Below are positions 43,405 to 51,841 of a stretch of DNA of 55,894 nt, in pieces. The position numbers and the translations under genes are program-made. The notes under the pieces were generated by a model. It was not told where the DNA came from and did not search any database. It saw only the letters and a list, made by a program, of their open reading frames with translations. This stretch comes from Deltaproteobacteria bacterium (GTDB taxonomy: Bacteria; Desulfobacterota; Binatia; UTPRO1), in the NCBI GenBank assembly GCA_016200545.1, contig JACQEO010000085.1, positions 1 to 55,894 of the forward strand, in the 5' to 3' direction. Position 1 is the stretch's first letter; the number at the start of each line of letters is the position of its first letter.

Positions 43405-44461
43405 CGCGATCGGGAACGCGCCGCCCGCCGCGGCGCGCGCGCGTGTGTGGCGCATCGTCGAGCGCGTGCTGCTCGCGGCCGGTCTCGTCCTCCTCGCCGG
43501 CCTCGTACGCCGCCTCGGAGGCGCTGCGCTGGTCGCGAACCTACGACTCGTCGGGTGGGGCATCGCGCTGATCGTCGGGCAGGAGATCCTCGCCGTCCTG
43601 GCGAACACCCTCGGATGGCGGGCGGCGTTCCCGTCCGAGCGTCCTCCGCCGCCGTTCGGCCAGCTGCTTGCGGCGCGCATCGCCGGCGACGCCGTCAACT
43701 ACGTCACGCCGACCGCGACCCTCGGCGGCGAGTTCGCGCGCGCGCGCGTCCTGCAAGGTCGCGCCTCACGTGTCGACCTCGCCACCTCGATCGCGGTGGC
43801 GAAAGTTAGCCAGACGGTCGCGCAGGCGGTCTTCATCGGCACCGGCCTGGTGTTCGTCCTGACCACGGTGCCGCTCTCCGGGGCCGTCCGCCTCGGGCTG
43901 GTGACGGGCACGGCGATGCTCTCGGCGCTCGTCTTCGCTGTGGTCGTCGCACAGCGCCGCGGCATGTTCGTCCCGCTCGCGCGCCTGCTCACGAGCCTCG
44001 ATCGGCGCGGCCGACTCGTCGACGTCGGCGAGCGCATGCAGCGATTGGACGTGGAGATCGCGCGCGTGCACCTGGCGGACCGACGCCCGTTTCTCACGTC
44101 GTGCACCTGGTTTTTTCTCGGTTGGACCCTCGGCACGGTCGAGATCGCGCTCATGCTCTGGCTGCTCGGCATGCGCGTGAGTTTCGAGCGGGTGCTCGCG
44201 ATCGAGGTACTGTCGGTCGCGATCGACGCCACGCTCTTCTTCGTGCCCGGTAAGCTCGGCACGCAGGAGGGTGGCAAGGTCCTGATCTTCACCGCCCTCG
44301 GCCTCGACGCCGTACAGGGGCTCTCCGTCGGCGTGCTGCGGCGGATTCGCGAGCTCGCGTGGGCCCTCGCCGGGCTCTTGATCTTAGCGCGCTTCCAGCT
44401 TCCGGAAGGCGTCAGGACTGAGCCGGCAGCCGCACCGCCGGCTCGACAGCCGGCGGACTGA
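43388..44461 (+). CDS. hpnL: HpnL-like membrane protein (LPG synthase TM/UPF0104 family)
   Basis: 357 residues with about eight helices. Motifs of the lysylphosphatidylglycerol-synthase transmembrane family are present: AARIAGDAVNYVTPTATLGGE, FARARVLQG, and FFVPGKLGTQEGGKVLI near the end. Next to hpnI, hpnJ and hpnK it best fits HpnL, the hopanoid-associated membrane protein thought to move lipids across the membrane. It is cotranscribed with the CDP-alcohol phosphotransferase, and its last 50 bp overlap the convergent hpnI. Confidence 0.75.
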   Translation: MQSPADAIGNAPPAAARARVWRIVERVLLAAGLVLLAGLVRRLGGAALVANLRLVGWGIALIVGQEILAVLANTLGWRAAFPSERPPPPFGQLLAARIAGDAVNYVTPTATLGGEFARARVLQGRASRVDLATSIAVAKVSQTVAQAVFIGTGLVFVLTTVPLSGAVRLGLVTGTAMLSALVFAVVVAQRRGMFVPLARLLTSLDRRGRLVDVGERMQRLDVEIARVHLADRRPFLTSCTWFFLGWTLGTVEIALMLWLLGMRVSFERVLAIEVLSVAIDATLFFVPGKLGTQEGGKVLIFTALGLDAVQGLSVGVLRRIRELAWALAGLLILARFQLPEGVRTEPAAAPPARQPAD

Positions 44462-45629
44462 GCGCGACGACGCCTTCGACCTCCACCAGCCGACCGTCGC
44501 GCGCAATGCGGTAGATGCGGCCACGCCACTCCACGCGATCGCCCGCGAAGCTCGCAATCCAGAGCGCGGTGGAGACGACGTCGCGCAGCGGTACGAACCA
44601 GAGCGTCCAGCCGAGCCGCGCATTGATCGCGCGCCCGCCGAGGGCGGCGGCGCCGAGCCGCAAGAGCATGACGGCACCCGCGGCGCCGAGCTGCAGCGCG
44701 GACGCGTGCCCGACCGGCAGCGCGCCGATGAGCGCGAACGTCGTCCCGTGGGTGACGATGTTGGCGGCATAGCCGACGGGGGCGCAGGCGCGCGTGGTCC
44801 GAGCCCAGCGGAGTTGATGGCGGATGGCAGCGCCGACGTCGGCGGGATTCGGATCGGTCTCGACCACGTACGGAGCGACCACCACGCGCTTGCCCTGATC
44901 GAGCACGAGCTCGGCGAGCCGGTGATCGTCGGCAAGATAGTCGGCGAGAGCGGCGAAGCCGCCGATCGCCTCGAGGGTGTCGCGCCGGAGCATGAGGCTC
45001 GCGCCGAAGGCGAGATCGGCGCGGCCGAGCGCGGTGGCGAGCATCACGGACGGCGTGAAGTCGGCGTTGATGCAGAGCGCCTCGAACGCCTGTGCGAGCG
45101 AGCGCCCGCGCGGCGCGCGGTAGTAGCAGGTGACGAGCCCGACGGAGGGACGCTGCAGAACCGCCACGAGGCGGCGCAAGTAGTCGGGCATGACCCGTAT
45201 GTCGCTGTCGACGGCGACGACGATCGGGTGACGCGCAACGCGCATCAGCGCCTCCAGCAGCACCGCCTTGCGATTGGGGCCGCCGTCGGGCACAGCAGCG
45301 ACGACGCGGATGTCGACCGTGGGATTGTCGCTCCTCACGCGACGCGCCACCGCCAGCGCGGGATCGTTCTCGTCGAGGCTCCCGACGACCAGCTGAACGG
45401 GTCCGGAATACTCGAGACGACAGTAAGCGGTGAGATTGGCGGCGAGGGTCGGCTCGGGGCCCGCGAGCGGCACCAGGATGGACACGCCCGGCGCGTCGAC
45501 CATCTCGCTCGCGAACGCGGAGGCACGGCGCCGGAACCCCGCCGCGACCCACGCGACCGCGATGCTGTATGCCGCGGAGGTCGCGAGCAGGACGTCCAGT
45601 ACGTCACCCGCGGCGGCGGTCAGTGTCAT
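44412..45629 (-). CDS. hpnI: HpnI, glycosyltransferase for bacteriohopanepolyol side chains
   Basis: 405 residues. It has the ceramide-glucosyltransferase-like (GT21) layout: N-terminal helix, GVSILVPLAGPEPTLAANL, VAVDSDIRVMPDY (D1-D2), the FGASLMLRRDTLEAIGG region, LADDHRLAELV (D3), HQLRWARTTR as the (Q/R)xxRW motif, and C-terminal helices. Placement 12 bp after hpnJ identifies it as HpnI, which adds N-acetylglucosamine to bacteriohopanetetrol in the cyclitol-ether pathway. Ceramide is not expected here. Confidence 0.88.
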   Translation of the reverse strand: MTLTAAAGDVLDVLLATSAAYSIAVAWVAAGFRRRASAFASEMVDAPGVSILVPLAGPEPTLAANLTAYCRLEYSGPVQLVVGSLDENDPALAVARRVRSDNPTVDIRVVAAVPDGGPNRKAVLLEALMRVARHPIVVAVDSDIRVMPDYLRRLVAVLQRPSVGLVTCYYRAPRGRSLAQAFEALCINADFTPSVMLATALGRADLAFGASLMLRRDTLEAIGGFAALADYLADDHRLAELVLDQGKRVVVAPYVVETDPNPADVGAAIRHQLRWARTTRACAPVGYAANIVTHGTTFALIGALPVGHASALQLGAAGAVMLLRLGAAALGGRAINARLGWTLWFVPLRDVVSTALWIASFAGDRVEWRGRIYRIARDGRLVEVEGVVALSPPAVEPAVRLPAQS

Positions 45630-45641
45630 CCCTCGACCGCT

Positions 45642-47120
45642 CTAGGCCGCGGGGGTCGCGGTCGACGGCGCCACGGGCGTGGGAGTCGGCCCCGCCGTCG
45701 CGGCACGCCGGCGCTTCCACATGGTGCGCAGGAAGTCGCGTCCCTCGCTCAGCATCCGGCGCCGCTCCCGGGGATCGCGCATCATCTTCCGTACGCTCGC
45801 GACGATGTACGTCGGCCGGAAGTAGTAGCTGCGGTAGAAGCGCTCGACGGCGTCGTAGATCTCCTCTCCCGAGAGCGACGGATAGCTGACGGCACACTTC
45901 TGGTACCCACTGGTGTCCACCATCTGATCGACGGCGAGATATCCATGCTCGCGAACCCAGTCGTAGAAGTGCGTTCCGGGGTAGGGCGACGCGAGCGACA
46001 CCTGGATGGTCGAGGGATTCATCTCGCGCGCGAAGCGCATCGTCTCGGCGATCGTCTCGCGGGTCTCACCGGGAAGGCCGAGGATGAACGTGCCGTGGAT
46101 CAGGATGCCGAGGTCGTGGCAGTCGCGCGTGAAGCGGCGCGCGCGCTCGATACCGACGCCCTTCTTGATGTTGCGCAGGATGCTTTCATTGCCGCTCTCG
46201 TATCCGATGACGAACAGCCGCAGGCCGTTGTCCTTGAGCACTTTCAGGGTCTCGCAGTCGACGTTGGCACGCGAGTTGGTCGACCAGGTGATGCCGAGGG
46301 GACCGATGCGCTCCGCGATCGCGCGCGCGCGCGCCGGGTCGGCGGTGAAGGTGTCGTCGTCGAAGAAGACCTCGCGCATCTCGGGGAAGAGACGCGGCAT
46401 CCGCCGCACCTCCTCGTAGACGTTCTCCGGCGAGCGCGTGCGGTAGCTGTGTCCGGTGGTCACCTGCGGCCACAGGCAAAACGTGCAGTGCGCCGGGCAA
46501 CCGCGACCGGTGTACAGGGAGACGTACGGGTAGTGGCAGTAGGGGCTGTTGTAGCGCTTGTAGTCGAGGTCGCGTGCGTAGACGTCGGTCACGAACGGCA
46601 ACGCGTCGAGCGCCGCGGAGTGGAGCGGGACGACGTCGGGATTGTGGACGACGCGCGCTCCGTCCCGGTAGCTGACGCCCGCGATCTCGGCGATCGGCCT
46701 GCCCGCCGCCAGATCGACGACCGCGTGATCGAACTCCTTGCGGACGACGACATCGGCTGCCGGCGCCTCACGCAGCGAGCGTTCCGGCTCGGCAGTGGGA
46801 TGTCCGCCGACGAAGACGATCGTCACGTCAGGGCGCGCCGCCTTGATGCTCGCGGCGGTCTGGGCGTCCAGCCGGAATGACGGTGTGCTGGTGTGCAGCA
46901 CGACCATCTCGTACTCGCGCGCGATCGCCACGGTCTCCGGCACACCGAGACCGAGCGGCGGCGCGTCGAGCACGCGACTATCGGGAATCAGCGCCGCCGG
47001 GTAGCAGAGCCAGGTCGGGTACCAGAACGACCAGACTTCACGCGTCGCCTGATAACGCGAGCCCGCGCCTCCGTCGAAATCTTCGTACGAGGGCGGGTTG
47101 AGGAATAGCGTACGTTTCAT
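45642..47120 (-). CDS. hpnJ: HpnJ, B12-binding radical SAM enzyme of the hopanoid pathway
   Basis: 492 residues from the ATG at 47120 (GGAGG upstream). The N-terminus KRTLFLNPPSYEDFDGGAG is diagnostic of HpnJ, followed by a cobalamin-binding-like domain (VVLHTSTPSF; VFVGGHPTAEPE). The radical SAM core has C-x3-C-x2-C in GCPAHCTFCLWPQ (near 205), then FFDDDTFT and IKKGVGIERARR. HpnJ is held to convert the glucosamine head group into the cyclitol ether by ring contraction. A Pro/Thr/Ala-rich tail ends the protein. Confidence 0.93.
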   Translation of the reverse strand: MKRTLFLNPPSYEDFDGGAGSRYQATREVWSFWYPTWLCYPAALIPDSRVLDAPPLGLGVPETVAIAREYEMVVLHTSTPSFRLDAQTAASIKAARPDVTIVFVGGHPTAEPERSLREAPAADVVVRKEFDHAVVDLAAGRPIAEIAGVSYRDGARVVHNPDVVPLHSAALDALPFVTDVYARDLDYKRYNSPYCHYPYVSLYTGRGCPAHCTFCLWPQVTTGHSYRTRSPENVYEEVRRMPRLFPEMREVFFDDDTFTADPARARAIAERIGPLGITWSTNSRANVDCETLKVLKDNGLRLFVIGYESGNESILRNIKKGVGIERARRFTRDCHDLGILIHGTFILGLPGETRETIAETMRFAREMNPSTIQVSLASPYPGTHFYDWVREHGYLAVDQMVDTSGYQKCAVSYPSLSGEEIYDAVERFYRSYYFRPTYIVASVRKMMRDPRERRRMLSEGRDFLRTMWKRRRAATAGPTPTPVAPSTATPAA

Positions 47121-47254
47121 GAGGCCTCCGCGGGGACATCTACGCTCGGGCGAATCCATCGTCAACCGGATTGACAAAGTTTGCCGGCACGGCGCGACGG
47201 GCCGGGGCAGCCGTCGACGTTGACGCCGGGGCGCGAACGTGGCGTGACGGGCGC

Positions 47255-48070
47255 GTGCGACAGCTGGCCCTCACGGCCGACGACTTCGGCATCTCGGCAC
47301 GCGTCAACGCCGCGGTGATGCAGGCCGCGCGCGACGGCATGCTCACGGGCACGAGCTGGATGGCCGGTGCGCCCGCCGCCGACGATGCGTTGACGGTCGC
47401 GCACGAGCTTCCACAGCTCGCGATCGGCGTGCACCTCACGCTCGTGATGGGGCGCGCGGTTCTGCCGCCGCGCCTCGTTCCGGCGTTGGTCGACGCCGAG
47501 GGGTATTTCCCACGGAGCCCCGTACGTCAGGGCGTGCGCCTCGCCGCCTCGCGCGCCGGCCGCGACCAGCTGCGCGTCGAGCTGAGGGCGCAGATCGAGC
47601 GCTGCCTCGCGGCCGGGCATACCCCGCGTCACCTCGACGCCCACCTCGACTTTCAGGTGCACCCGGCGGTGTTCCCGATCGTGGCGGCACTCGCCCGCGA
47701 GTACCGCATCGCCGCCGTCCGTGTTCCGCGTGATCCGCTCCGTCCGGCGCTGGTGTTCGATCGCCGCCACGCCGCACGCAAGCTCGCCGAGGCGGCGATC
47801 TTCGCCGTGCTATGCCGCCGCGCGGTCGCGATCGCCCGGGCGCACGGCTTGCGCATCGCCGATCGCGTCTACGGCCACCATCAGACCGGAGCCGTCGACG
47901 AGCGCTATCTGTTGGAGGTCGTCCGCAACCTCCCCGAAGGCGTGAGCGAGCTCTACTGCCATCCTGGTGCCGCCGCCGGCGACGACGGTGAGCTCGCCGC
48001 GATCGTCAGCCCGCGCGTGCGCGCCGCCTGCGACGACGCCGGGATCGAACGCCGTCACTACGACGGCTGA
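47255..48070 (+). CDS. hpnK: HpnK, YdjC/ChbG-like deacetylase of the hopanoid pathway
   Basis: 271 residues from the GTG at 47255, chosen because RQLALTADDFGIS then opens the protein as in relatives; the ORF extends to a TTG at 47171. The Asp-Asp motif, IGVHLTLV and HLDAHLDFQVHP hold the metal-ligand and catalytic residues of YdjC-type deacetylases. HpnK removes the acetyl group from the N-acetylglucosaminyl hopanoid made by HpnI. It is divergent from hpnJ, and its end overlaps the convergent VOC gene by 13 bp. Confidence 0.88.
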   Translation: MRQLALTADDFGISARVNAAVMQAARDGMLTGTSWMAGAPAADDALTVAHELPQLAIGVHLTLVMGRAVLPPRLVPALVDAEGYFPRSPVRQGVRLAASRAGRDQLRVELRAQIERCLAAGHTPRHLDAHLDFQVHPAVFPIVAALAREYRIAAVRVPRDPLRPALVFDRRHAARKLAEAAIFAVLCRRAVAIARAHGLRIADRVYGHHQTGAVDERYLLEVVRNLPEGVSELYCHPGAAAGDDGELAAIVSPRVRAACDDAGIERRHYDG

Positions 48071-48477
48071 GCCGGCAGCTCGCGCGGATTGATCGGCTGA
48101 CCGAAGGAGAACTCCACCCAGTTGCCATCGGGATCCCCGACGACGCAGAAGTAGCCGACCACCGGTCCGGCGTCGCGCGGCCCTTCGCGCAGGATCCTGT
48201 CATGCCGTGCCGTCGCCGCCACCGCGTCCACCTCGGCGCGGCTCTCGAGCGTGAACCCAAAGTGATGAACCCCCGGCCGCTCGACCTCGGTATGCGGCAT
48301 CGGAATCAGCACGAACACGAACGCCGGGTCCTCCGCTCGCTCCGCCAACCACACCACGCGCGTCCCGTCGTCGACTCGTTCGTGACACACGACGAGCCCG
48401 GCATACTTCCCATAGAACGCCACCGAACGTGCGAGATCCTTCACCCGCAACGCCACATGCGTAAACCGCGGCTGCAT
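48058..48477 (-). CDS. VOC-family (glyoxalase-like) protein
   Basis: 139 residues from the ATG at 48477. RFTHVALRVKDLARSVAFY opens a single VOC unit with His near residue 7; PGVHHFGFTLES carries the next ligand and DPDGNWVEFSF the Glu. It is similar in layout to glyoxalase I/bleomycin-resistance proteins and would act as a dimer. The substrate cannot be predicted. Confidence 0.8.
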   Translation of the reverse strand: MQPRFTHVALRVKDLARSVAFYGKYAGLVVCHERVDDGTRVVWLAERAEDPAFVFVLIPMPHTEVERPGVHHFGFTLESRAEVDAVAATARHDRILREGPRDAGPVVGYFCVVGDPDGNWVEFSFGQPINPRELPAQPS

Positions 48478-48519
48478 TCGCCCGACTATACGGTGAACGC
48501 TCGATGATGTGGAGTCGTG

Positions 48520-48600
48520 GTGGAGGCGCGCGGATTCACTCCGCGCACCGACGCCCATCGGAGCACGGCGCGCAGCGCCGCGCGCACGGGGGCGAGAGGA
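48520..48600 (+). repeat. REP-like palindromic element (copy 2)
   Basis: GCGCGGA (48528-48534) pairs with TCCGCGC around TTCAC, giving the core GGATTCACTCC shared with 22981-23046. A second GC-rich palindrome (GGCGCGCAGCGCCGCGCGC) follows and the element ends GGGGGCGAGAGGA. Same polarity and layout as copy 1. Confidence 0.55.
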
Positions 48601-48628
48601 TCATCCGCTCAGCCGGACTATGATGAAT

Positions 48629-48703
48629 GTCGGTGGAGGGAAGCAGGCGTGCGAGGTCGTAGACTTCTCTTCCGACCTCGCACGCCTGCTTCCCTCCACC
48701 GAC
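48629..48703. repeat. 31-bp perfect inverted repeat with 13-nt loop
   Basis: The arms 48629-48659 and 48673-48703 are exact reverse complements (starting GTCGGTGGAGGGAAGCAGGC) around the loop TAGACTTCTCTTC. There is no T-tract on either side. It lies 16 bp beyond the DUF1329 stop and next to REP-like copy 2. It may be a transcription or processing barrier, or a small non-autonomous element. Confidence 0.85.
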
Positions 48704-48719
48704 CTCCTAATGTCGCGAG

Positions 48720-50018
48720 CTAGTGTCCCGAGCTGATGAGCGCTGCGATCGTGTACCAGCTCTCTTCGCCGCCGTATTTGTCGCCGACGTCGACGTACCA
48801 GCCGGGCTCGTCCGGGAACCCCATGCCGGGGATGGCGACGCGCGTGCCGTGCTCGAGCTGCATGTCGACGGTGGTGAAAGCATAAATGAACATGCGCTCG
48901 ATCGGGTACGAGTACGCCGCCCTCGGGTTCGGCTTGGTCGACGTGCGGAGGCTCTGCATGACGGTTTTCCAGAGCTCGCCACTGCGGTCGTAGAGGTCGG
49001 TGTACGCGATGAAGAACGTCTCGTGATCGATGAAGATGATGCGCTTCGAATAGGCGTAGGCCTCGGCCTTCGGCGTCCCCTCGACGATCAGCATGTCGGG
49101 ACGCATCTCCCAGCTCTCGCAGAACGTCATGCCGCCGTCGTCCTTGCAGGGGACCGGCGGGAGATTCTCGCCGTGCAGCGACGCCAGCATCGGCTTCGAG
49201 CCGAGGAACTTCCAGTTGAACCACGGGATCTGCCCGGCGTAGCCACCGTAGCTGTCGACGTCGATGTCCTGACCGAAGAGCGCCTCGGAGCGCTGCGCGG
49301 TCGAGAGGCGGCGTACGCGGCGCAGGCTCGGCAGGTAGAGCCAGAGGTCATCCTGGCGCAGCGGGTCGAGGTAGCGGTAGTTGAGGCCGCCGATGCCCTT
49401 CAAGTCGAAGGGCTCGATGACCGGATAGAGGCCAGCCTTGCGGAAGGTCTGGTCCTTGTTGGGCTCGATCGTCGGCCTCGGGTCGTTGTAGAGCCTCCCC
49501 GCGAAGCTCAAAATGCGGAGCCAATCGAGGACGAAGTGGCGCTCGACGTTGTAGTGCTGGTTGCCGCTGCCGTCGACGGAGAGCTGTCCGGTGTCGGCGT
49601 CGAAGAGATGGAGCGCGAGGTCGTCGCTGTAGTAGTGGCCGCGCTCGAAGTTGTACATGAGCTTGGTGGCCGCTTGCGGGTCGCTCATGTCGACGAGCGG
49701 GAACGGCCGGCCGGCGACGTAGCCCTCGAGCGTCTGGTCGTCCTTCAGCTTCACCTGCGACGCGAATTTTTCGGTCGCCGCCTGATAGAGCGGCGGCAAC
49801 TCGATCTTCTTGTACGGCACGATCGTCATGCCCATGCCGCGATTGACGCACCACTGGACGCCGTCGGGGACGATTCCCTTCACTTTGTCGGCGTTGGCAC
49901 GGGAGATCAGGTCGCCGGGTTTCACCTCGGCCCAGCCGACGATCGGCCGGAAGAGGCCGAAGACCGTGAGCGCCAGCGCCACCCAGCGAACGGTCGTATT
50001 GCGATGTTCTTGGAACAT
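48720..50018 (-). CDS. DUF1329-family exported protein
   Basis: 432 residues with RBS AAGGAGC. A signal peptide ends near GWAEVKPGD. The family shows in LISRANADKVKGIVPDGV, YNVERHFVLDWLRILSF, LWLYLPSLRRVRRLSTAQRSEALFGQD and GYAGQIPWFNWKFLGSKPML. DUF1329 proteins have a LolA/LolB-like fold and usually pair with DUF1302 proteins, often beside RND exporters. Here the DUF1302 gene is 35 kb away, and the local upstream genes are an MFS permease, a NUDIX and a DHH protein on the same strand. Confidence 0.85.
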   Translation of the reverse strand: MFQEHRNTTVRWVALALTVFGLFRPIVGWAEVKPGDLISRANADKVKGIVPDGVQWCVNRGMGMTIVPYKKIELPPLYQAATEKFASQVKLKDDQTLEGYVAGRPFPLVDMSDPQAATKLMYNFERGHYYSDDLALHLFDADTGQLSVDGSGNQHYNVERHFVLDWLRILSFAGRLYNDPRPTIEPNKDQTFRKAGLYPVIEPFDLKGIGGLNYRYLDPLRQDDLWLYLPSLRRVRRLSTAQRSEALFGQDIDVDSYGGYAGQIPWFNWKFLGSKPMLASLHGENLPPVPCKDDGGMTFCESWEMRPDMLIVEGTPKAEAYAYSKRIIFIDHETFFIAYTDLYDRSGELWKTVMQSLRTSTKPNPRAAYSYPIERMFIYAFTTVDMQLEHGTRVAIPGMGFPDEPGWYVDVGDKYGGEESWYTIAALISSGH

Positions 50019-50069
50019 CCTCAGCTCCTTTCGACGTCAGGTGATCAGCACGAGGAGGGCAAGGAGGTC

Positions 50070-51305
50070 TTATACCGACGCTGTTTTTTCGCTGTCAATC
50101 GCCCGTACAGGTTCCTCGACGCGCGCCAGGACCGCCGCGCCGGCGAGGAGCATCACCAGCAACGACGCGATCGCGGCGCGATACGCGAGCGCTCCCGTCC
50201 CCTCGAGGAGGTAGACGATCGCTCCCCAGATGAGGGGACCCGTGATGGCGGAAAAGCGGCCGACCATCCCGTAGATGCCGTAGAGCTCACCGAGCGCCTC
50301 CGGCGGCGAGAGGCGCAGCATGAGCACGCGGTCCGCCGCCCAGGTGGCGCCGAGCGCGCTTCCCGTGATCGGCCCGACGAGCCAGAGCGCCGCCTTCGCC
50401 GCCACCAGCGCGAGCCCGAGGCCGAGCGTCCAGAGCGCGAGCGCCAGCTGGAGGGCGCGCTTCGAACCGATGCGGTCGACGACGCGGCCTTGGGCAAATG
50501 CGCCTCCGATCGCGAACAACGTCGACAGCGCGAGCAGCCGCGTCACCTCCGTACTCGTGAAGCCGCCCACCATGGTGACGTAGACGGCCATGAAGAGGAT
50601 CACGGTGTTCACCGCGTCGGTGTAGAGGAAGTGTGCGATCAGGAAGCGCGCCAACGGCGGATGCCGTGGCAGCCACGCGAGCGTCGCCCGTACCCGCCCG
50701 AACGCGCGGCGCGCGGCGCCGCGCCGCCACATCGGGCCGTGCCCGTTCTCCGGCACGAGCATGAGACACGGGAGGGCGAATACGAAGAAGAACACCGCGG
50801 TCGCGGGAAAGGCGGCGGCCTTTCCAAAGCGCTCGGCGATCGGCGCGACGCTGTAGAGGCTCAGGATCGCACCGCCGTAGCCGAAGCCGATGCCGAGGCC
50901 GGAGGCGCGGCCGCGCGTCGATTCGTCGGACACGTTCGCGAGGAGCGCGTCGTAGAACACGAGCGCCGCCTGGTAACAGTAGTTGGCGACCGCGAAGAGG
51001 ATGAGCAACGTCGACGCGCCGGCTCGAAGTCCCATGAGGGCCGTGGCGACGACCGCGCCCGTGGTCGTGACCACGAGGTAGGGTATGCGCCTCCCCGAGA
51101 GATCGGAGACCGCTCCCAGCAGCGGCGACGAGAAGGCGACCAGCAGCATCGAGGCGCTGTACGCGATGCTCACGTCGAGGTCGCGCCCACCGAGGTCCTG
51201 CACGACGATGAGCGGCAGATAGCGCGAGACCACGTTCAGCGAGAACGTCGTATTGGCGAGATCGTACAGCGCCCAAGCGTAGAGCGCGCGGCGTGACGCA
51301 CTCAA
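50070..51305 (-). CDS. Major facilitator superfamily permease, UMF1/Atg22-like
   Basis: About 411 residues with roughly 12 helices. The first helix begins LYAWALYDLANTTFSLNVVSRYLP, close to the UMF1/Atg22 signature, and the A-motif-like loop is SDLSGRRIPYL. I take the TTG at 51305, which overlaps the NUDIX stop (TTGA), as the start; no ATG or GTG precedes the first helix outside the NUDIX gene. The transported molecule is unknown. Confidence 0.8.
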   Translation of the reverse strand: MSASRRALYAWALYDLANTTFSLNVVSRYLPLIVVQDLGGRDLDVSIAYSASMLLVAFSSPLLGAVSDLSGRRIPYLVVTTTGAVVATALMGLRAGASTLLILFAVANYCYQAALVFYDALLANVSDESTRGRASGLGIGFGYGGAILSLYSVAPIAERFGKAAAFPATAVFFFVFALPCLMLVPENGHGPMWRRGAARRAFGRVRATLAWLPRHPPLARFLIAHFLYTDAVNTVILFMAVYVTMVGGFTSTEVTRLLALSTLFAIGGAFAQGRVVDRIGSKRALQLALALWTLGLGLALVAAKAALWLVGPITGSALGATWAADRVLMLRLSPPEALGELYGIYGMVGRFSAITGPLIWGAIVYLLEGTGALAYRAAIASLLVMLLAGAAVLARVEEPVRAIDSEKTASV

Positions 51306-51838
51306 ACGAGCGCGTGCACGAGCACGTCCAAGGTCATCGCCCGGAACTGCCCCCAGCGCTGCCACGTGCCCTCGAGGCGTCGGAGCTGCGCGCCCGCCGC
51401 GCGCAGCCCGGCGAGGTCCCGCTCCTCCCACCCACTGATCTGCTCGTCGGGGTCATTCACCTTGAGCTCGCCGCCGGTCTCGCGGACGAGGAAGAGATAC
51501 GAGCGGAACACGGCACGGCCGTCGGATCCGGTGTACTCGACCACTGCCACCACCCGATCGACGTCGACGGAGAGGTTGCTCTCCTCGTACACCTCGCGCA
51601 GCAGCGCGTGTTCGACGTCCTCGCCGTCCTTGATGCCGCCGGTCGGCAGCCGAAACGTCGCCGGCGGATAGAAGGCCTTCGTCTGCAAGAGGATCCCGCC
51701 GCTCGGCCGCTGAATCGCCATCGCGACCTCGCTGCGCCGGCCGCCGCGGAGCGGCGGGAAATCGACCGACGTGAGCGCCGGTTGGATGAGCGGCACCTTA
51801 CCGTAGCGCTTGCGCAGCGCACTTAGATTTCGATCCAC
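51302..51838 (-). CDS. NUDIX hydrolase
   Basis: 178 residues from GTG. The Nudix box reads GGIKDGEDVEHALLREVYEE followed by SNL: all Glu ligands are present, with Asn in place of the usual late Gly. A short N-terminal helical part and a Trp-rich C-terminus flank it. It hydrolyses a nucleoside diphosphate-linked compound; which one is unclear. It starts 3 bp after the DHH gene and overlaps the MFS gene by 4 bp. Confidence 0.85.
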   Translation of the reverse strand: MDRNLSALRKRYGKVPLIQPALTSVDFPPLRGGRRSEVAMAIQRPSGGILLQTKAFYPPATFRLPTGGIKDGEDVEHALLREVYEESNLSVDVDRVVAVVEYTGSDGRAVFRSYLFLVRETGGELKVNDPDEQISGWEERDLAGLRAAGAQLRRLEGTWQRWGQFRAMTLDVLVHALV

Positions 51839-51841
51839 TCG

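Noticed and set aside
44412..45629. hpnI as a ceramide glucosyltransferase
   Set aside because: Same fold, but the adjacent hpnJ and hpnK place it in hopanoid side-chain synthesis.
44706..46880. 724-codon open frame opposite hpnI and hpnJ
   Set aside because: Shadow of two recognised genes.
48629..48703. 31-bp inverted repeat as an ordinary rho-independent terminator
   Set aside because: The stem is far too long and no T-run follows on either strand.
48723..51296. 857-codon open frame on the plus strand opposite DUF1329 and MFS genes
   Set aside because: A high-GC shadow: its protein is Arg/Glu/Val-rich without domains, and the opposite strand holds well-supported genes.
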